DNA of 64,000 bases from Sphingomonas sp. OV641. GTDB taxonomy: Bacteria; Pseudomonadota; Alphaproteobacteria; Sphingomonadales; Sphingomonadaceae. Shown here piece after piece: positions 60,472-64,000 of the stretch (within the stretch, counting starts at the first letter, position 1; each line of letters opens with the position of its first letter). Both the position numbers and the translations under genes were made by a program. Below the pieces are notes generated by a model, which saw nothing but the letters and a program-made list of their open reading frames with translations, was not told the origin of the DNA and searched no databases. Location: contig NZ_FNZB01000001.1 of the NCBI RefSeq assembly GCF_900109205.1, positions 1,364,001 through 1,428,000 of the forward strand, given 5' to 3'.

Positions 60472-62973
60472 TCAGAACCGTGCCGACAGCGTGATGCCAT
60501 AGGTGCGCGGATCACCGGGCTGGCCCACGATCAGGCCGGTCGATCCCGATTGTGTCGCCAGCAGCTCGAAATAGTCTTCGTCAAAGGCGTTGCGCAGCCA
60601 TGCGAAGACATTCAGCCCGTCATCGTTCTTGAAGCCCAGCCGGAAGTTCGACAGCGCATAGCCATCCACCCAGGTGTAGCGCGACGGCGACGGGTTGGAC
60701 GAGAAGCGCGAACGATAGCTGCCGTCATAGCCGATATACACCTGCCCCGAGACGCCGCCGAGCTCGGTGGGAATGCCGTATTCAGCACCATAGCTGAACG
60801 CCCATTTCGACACGCCAGGCAGCACCTGGCCGGAAATGTCGCAAGACTGCGGGCTGATCCCGCCCGGCGTACCCGGCGCACTTGCCGCCTGCCCCGCCGC
60901 AGCGGTCGTGCCGCCCGACAGTTCCGGCGGGCACGGCGCATCCACGAAGCGGACGTATTTCGCGTCCGTATAGGCGCCATTGAGGTACAGGTTCAGGTTC
61001 TCGACCGGGCGGAACGCGCTGTCCACCTCCACGCCGCGCGTGCGCACCTTGCCGGCATTGGCCAGATAGCCGCGAAGTACGCCCACCTGCTGGTTGTTCA
61101 CCGTGGCCTGATAATCATCGATCTCGGTCCAGAATGCCGCGATGTTCACCGTCGCGCGGCGATCCCAGAATTGGGTCTTCAGCCCCAGTTCGAAGTGATT
61201 CACAGTCTCCGGATCGATCGACTGAACCGCCAGGATCGGATTGTTGGCGCCGTCGAGCGGCAGGCCGGAAAGGTTGATGCCGCCTGACTTGTAGCTGTGC
61301 GCATAAGTGGCGTAATAATTGATATCCGGTGCGAATTCATAAGCGACGGTGATGTCGCCCGAGATATTCCAATTGTCGAACTCGGGACTGTAGCTTTGCG
61401 GAGCCAGCACGCCGCGCTGATCGTTGGTCAGCGTAGTACTGCCGCTGCCATTGGTAACGGTGGCAACGTAATCGCCCTCCTTCTTGTCGTAATTTACCCG
61501 GAGGCCCGGCGCGATCTCCAGCTTCTCCGTCGGTCGCCAGGTCAGCTTGCCGAATAGTGCCGCCGAGGTGTTCTTGAACCCGATCTCGTTGCGCGAGGTA
61601 AGCCCGTTCAACACCGCCGGGTTGCAGGCCGCCGCCGTGGCCGTCGCGCAGCCATTCGGGCCGAAGGGCGGGTTGCCGGGATTGAGCAGGAAGCGGCTCG
61701 CCGCCGGACCCTGCACCTGCAACCCCTGTGTATCCACCGTCTGGTAGAAGTAGAAGGCGCCGACGGTGTAATCCACTGCTCCCTTGGTGTCCGAGGCGAA
61801 GCGCAGCTCTTGCGTGAACTGACTCTGCTGCGACGGGTTGGCCGACACGGTCGTTATCGGAAGGCCAATGAAGTCTCGGTCGTTGGACGGATTCCAGTGC
61901 CAGAAGCGCCACGCCGTCACCGATGTCAGCGTTCCCGCGCCTAGGTTCCAGTTGGCCAGCGCTGATGCGCCTCCCAATTCCTGCTTCGCCTGAAGGTCGG
62001 TGTCCACGTCCGTTCGCCGGTCGAACGGATCGGTTGATGGCGGCGCATAACCGAAGGCTGCGGCGAGCGCCGCATATTGGCGCGAAAGCGGGCGCTGGGT
62101 GGCGCCGACGCGTGCATAATATTGCACACAGCAATTGGGGTTCTGCCGATTGTAGTCGGCATAGAGCGTCACATCGAAATTCGGCGCCGCCTGGAACAAC
62201 ATCTGGCCGCGCAGACTGATCTTGTCCTGGCTGTTCTGCCACTCGCGCTGCAGCGTGTTGTAGATCGTGCCGCGACGGGTGGTGAGCGAACCAGAAACAC
62301 GCGCGGCGACCACATCGTCCACCAACGGCCCGGATAGCGAGAACTTGCCCTGGAAGAACTCGTAATTGCCCCCTGTCACTTCCGCGCGCGCTTCCGTCTC
62401 GAAGCTTGGCTTGCGCGTGGTGATGTTGATCGCGCCGGCCGTCGTGTTCTTGCCGTACAGCGTGCCCTGCGGACCGCGCAGGATCTCGATCCGCTCCGTG
62501 TCGGTAAAGTCGAACGTCGCCGAGGCGATGCGGCTGTAATAGACTTGGTCGACATAGATGCCGACGCCTTGTTCGATCCCGTCGTTGGTCAGGCCGAACG
62601 GCGCGCCCAGACCGCGCACGTTGGCGGCGGAATTGCGCGGGTTGGTGGAATAGAATTGCAGGGAGGGCTGAAGCTGCGTCAGGCGGTTGACGTTGTACGC
62701 GCCCGTTTCCGCCAATGCGGTGCCGCCGATGACGGACATGGCGATCGGCACGTCTTGCACGGTTTCTGCCCTGCGCCGGGCCGTTACGACGATATCGCCT
62801 CCGGCCTGTTGCGCCGGCCCCAATCGGCCAATCTCGTCGGCAGGCTCCCCATTCTGCCCGTCGGGCGCCTGGCTGGCCGGATCGGCTGGCACTCCGCTTG
62901 GTGATTGGACCGGCTGATCGCCAGCTGGCGCCACCGCGGCCTGAGCGAGAATGAAGGCAAGCGTTATCGACAT
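60472..62973 (-). CDS. TonB-dependent receptor
   Basis: 833 residues. A signal peptide (MSITLAFILAQAAVA) and a Gln/Ala/Pro-rich stretch lead to the plug domain with GDIVVTARRRAETVQDVPIA and GVGIYVDQVYYSR, GPQGTLYGKNTTAGAINI; barrel strands follow to the C-terminal GITLSARF (terminal Phe). The size and plug pattern fit the sphingomonad family that takes up plant or aromatic compounds and siderophores. It is convergent with the LysR gene with only 9 bases between stops. Ligand unknown. Confidence 0.93.
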   Translation of the reverse strand: MSITLAFILAQAAVAPAGDQPVQSPSGVPADPASQAPDGQNGEPADEIGRLGPAQQAGGDIVVTARRRAETVQDVPIAMSVIGGTALAETGAYNVNRLTQLQPSLQFYSTNPRNSAANVRGLGAPFGLTNDGIEQGVGIYVDQVYYSRIASATFDFTDTERIEILRGPQGTLYGKNTTAGAINITTRKPSFETEARAEVTGGNYEFFQGKFSLSGPLVDDVVAARVSGSLTTRRGTIYNTLQREWQNSQDKISLRGQMLFQAAPNFDVTLYADYNRQNPNCCVQYYARVGATQRPLSRQYAALAAAFGYAPPSTDPFDRRTDVDTDLQAKQELGGASALANWNLGAGTLTSVTAWRFWHWNPSNDRDFIGLPITTVSANPSQQSQFTQELRFASDTKGAVDYTVGAFYFYQTVDTQGLQVQGPAASRFLLNPGNPPFGPNGCATATAAACNPAVLNGLTSRNEIGFKNTSAALFGKLTWRPTEKLEIAPGLRVNYDKKEGDYVATVTNGSGSTTLTNDQRGVLAPQSYSPEFDNWNISGDITVAYEFAPDINYYATYAHSYKSGGINLSGLPLDGANNPILAVQSIDPETVNHFELGLKTQFWDRRATVNIAAFWTEIDDYQATVNNQQVGVLRGYLANAGKVRTRGVEVDSAFRPVENLNLYLNGAYTDAKYVRFVDAPCPPELSGGTTAAAGQAASAPGTPGGISPQSCDISGQVLPGVSKWAFSYGAEYGIPTELGGVSGQVYIGYDGSYRSRFSSNPSPSRYTWVDGYALSNFRLGFKNDDGLNVFAWLRNAFDEDYFELLATQSGSTGLIVGQPGDPRTYGITLSARF

Positions 62974-63063
62974 GATCCACCCCTATTTAGATCATGCACC
63001 TTCTCCCATCGATTAAGTAGGTAATCAATACTCCATCAGCTTAGGGGATTTTGATTCGGGCCT

Positions 63064-63092
63064 CTTGAAAAGTCACTTGACCGCACCAGATT
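63064..63092 (+). promoter_or_regulatory. weak candidate heat-shock promoter of the Hsp20 gene
   Basis: CTTGAAA (63064-63070) matches the -35 of RpoH promoters; the -10 part, CCAGATT at 63086-63092 after 18 bases, is a poor match to CYTATNT. If used, transcription would begin just before the first leader hairpin. Confidence 0.3.
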
Positions 63093-63099
63093 TCTTTGC

Positions 63100-63189
63100 G
63101 TGCGGCGCCGCGTACGGGCCGCACAGCCGGTGACGTGGCACTATGCACGCCGCCGCTTTTCAACTCGCTCACTGGAGGAATTGAAGATG
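63100..63189 (+). ncRNA. ROSE-like RNA thermometer in the Hsp20 leader
   Basis: The leader contains a 7-bp hairpin (GTGCGGC 63100-63106 / GCCGCAC 63118-63124) and then, immediately before the start codon, a hairpin that buries the ribosome binding site: TTCAAC-TCGCT (63159-63169), loop CACTGG, AGGA-ATTGAA (63176-63185). TCGCT pairs with AGGA leaving one bulged G, the hallmark UYGCU/AGGA helix of ROSE elements, and five more pairs extend the stem. ROSE elements melt at high temperature and control small heat-shock genes in alphaproteobacteria. Folding was done by eye. Confidence 0.7.
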
Positions 63190-63657
63190 CGTCTGGATCT
63201 CACCCCCTATCGCCGTTCGACCATCGGCTTCGATCGCCTGTTCGACCTCATCGAGGCGAATAGCCGTTCGTCGACCGAGAACTATCCGCCCTTCAATCTC
63301 GAGCGTCTGGCCGAGGATCGCTACCGCATCACGCTTGCCGTGGCGGGCTTCTCGCGCGACGAGATCGAGATCACTGCGCAGCAGAACCTTCTGCTTGTCG
63401 CGGGCAAGAAGGACGACAAGGCGACCGGCCCGAACTTCCTGCATGTCGGCATTGCGACCCGCAGCTTTGAGCGCCGTTTCGAACTCGCTGATTTCGTGTT
63501 CGTTGAGGATGCCCGGCTGAACGACGGTCTGCTCGTGATCGATCTGGTACGCGAAGTGCCTGAGGCGATGAAGCCGAAGAGCATCTCGATCAAGTCCGGC
63601 CAGAAGCCGACCGTGGTCGAGGACAAGCGTGACGAGAACGAGGCACAAGCCGCCTAA
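63187..63657 (+). CDS. small heat shock protein, Hsp20/IbpA family
   Basis: 156 residues from ATG 63187, with GGAGG at 63174-63178. The alpha-crystallin domain covers about 35-130: YPPFNLERLAEDRYRITLAV at its start, then DEIEITAQQNLLLVAGKK, and GIATRSFERRFELADFVFVE; the N-terminus LTPYRRSTIGFDRLFDLIE is the IbpA type. The tail is Lys-rich and acidic. Its start lies inside the ROSE-like hairpin, so translation should increase with temperature. A terminator follows. Confidence 0.92.
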   Translation: MRLDLTPYRRSTIGFDRLFDLIEANSRSSTENYPPFNLERLAEDRYRITLAVAGFSRDEIEITAQQNLLLVAGKKDDKATGPNFLHVGIATRSFERRFELADFVFVEDARLNDGLLVIDLVREVPEAMKPKSISIKSGQKPTVVEDKRDENEAQAA

Positions 63658-63696
63658 CTGCTCGGCGCCTCTTTGCTCCCTTTCGAGGCGTCGTGG

Positions 63697-63731
63697 GGCG
63701 TCCGGGCCAGTGGCCCGGGCGCCTTCATTTT
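63697..63731 (+). terminator. terminator of the Hsp20 gene
   Basis: A 12-bp stem with one G-T pair (GGCGTCCGGGCC / GGCCCGGGCGCC), loop AGT, followed by TTCATTTT. A good intrinsic terminator about 40 bases after the stop codon. Confidence 0.8.
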
Positions 63732-63786
63732 AGAAGCGAAAGTTGCCCCGGACGCACCTACCAGGGGCATGATCCTGGAGCCGGCT

Positions 63787-64000
63787 TCACTTGCCCCGGT
63801 CAGATAACGTCGTGGCTGATGCGCCGCTCGCGCTCCACTCGTCCGGCATCGCCATGGCAAGCGCGGCGACGTGCATCGCCTGAACGATGCCGCCCGTTCG
63901 GGCGATCGCCATAGCCTCTTTCACGGGAAGCGCGATCAGGCGCAGCCGCTCGGTCGGCTCGTCCTTGGGCTTCGCCAGCTGCCGAACGCCCCTGGCGAGC
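63787..64000 (-). CDS. C-terminal part of a probable NUDIX hydrolase
   Basis: The minus-strand frame is open to the right edge and ends with a TGA at 63787-63789. The 71 visible residues include KPKDEPTERLRLIALPVKEA and TGGIVQAMHVAALAMAMPDE, a pattern seen at the end of ADP-ribose pyrophosphatase-type NUDIX proteins. The NUDIX box itself is outside the window, so the family is uncertain. It is convergent with the Hsp20 gene. Confidence 0.5.
   Translation of the reverse strand, partial: LARGVRQLAKPKDEPTERLRLIALPVKEAMAIARTGGIVQAMHVAALAMAMPDEWSASGASATTLSDRGK

Overview
This window is a GC-rich chromosomal segment whose gene content and order fit an alphaproteobacterium of the Sphingomonas type. 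Signs are the sucA-sucB pair, lepB-rnc-era, dnaK-dnaJ, several TonB-dependent receptors ending in aromatic residues, a vgr-related metallopeptidase-like protein and a LysR/pirin/WrbA cluster. The genus is an inference from gene style; no rRNA is present.

Layout. 1-9262: end of sucA, sucB, an L,D-transpeptidase, a DUF885 protein, a HAD hydrolase, a purple-acid-phosphatase-like enzyme and the C-terminal remnant of a TonB-dependent receptor. 9262-18652: a mobile insertion of phage origin. It has a broken tail-type SGNH hydrolase, a dense run of small early genes with 4-20 bp stop/start overlaps, a coiled-coil protein plus RecE-like nuclease, two Lar-like zinc proteins, two copies of a DEDDh exonuclease, and a tyrosine integrase ending 37 bp before tRNA-Gly(CCC). 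No capsid, portal, terminase or lysis genes are visible, so it is a remnant or a non-phage integrative element. 18653-26880: tRNA-Gly, dut, moeB-like, galU, wecB-wecC (UDP-ManNAcA synthesis), a PPP-type phosphatase, two paralogous small acidic-tailed membrane proteins and tRNA-Arg(CCG). 26904-32557: dnaJ, dnaK with a sigma32-type promoter, a PCu(A)C copper chaperone, a methyltransferase and two small proteins. 32589-41536: gor, vapC, vapB with a palindromic operator, pgi, lepB-rnc-era, a sirtuin plus a second broken sirtuin, dapB and nth. 41599-50191: a catabolic cluster of three SDRs, two acyl-CoA dehydrogenases, a flavin monooxygenase, an epoxide-hydrolase-like enzyme and an APH-type phosphotransferase. 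50299-57939: HNH protein, fdhD, DJ-1/PfpI protein, topoisomerase IB, MscS channel, LuxR-type regulator, arfB, rluA-type synthase and a VanY-type peptidase. 58055-64000: wrbA, pirin, LysR regulator, a complete TonB-dependent receptor, an Hsp20 gene with a ROSE-like RNA thermometer, and the end of a probable NUDIX hydrolase.

The most interesting signals are the ROSE-like hairpin that sequesters the hsp20 ribosome binding site, the truncated-gene mosaic of the mobile region with its duplicated exonuclease, the vapBC operator that overlaps the antitoxin start codon, and the pair of small acidic-tailed proteins. I did not find a CRISPR array, an rRNA gene or a complete transposon.
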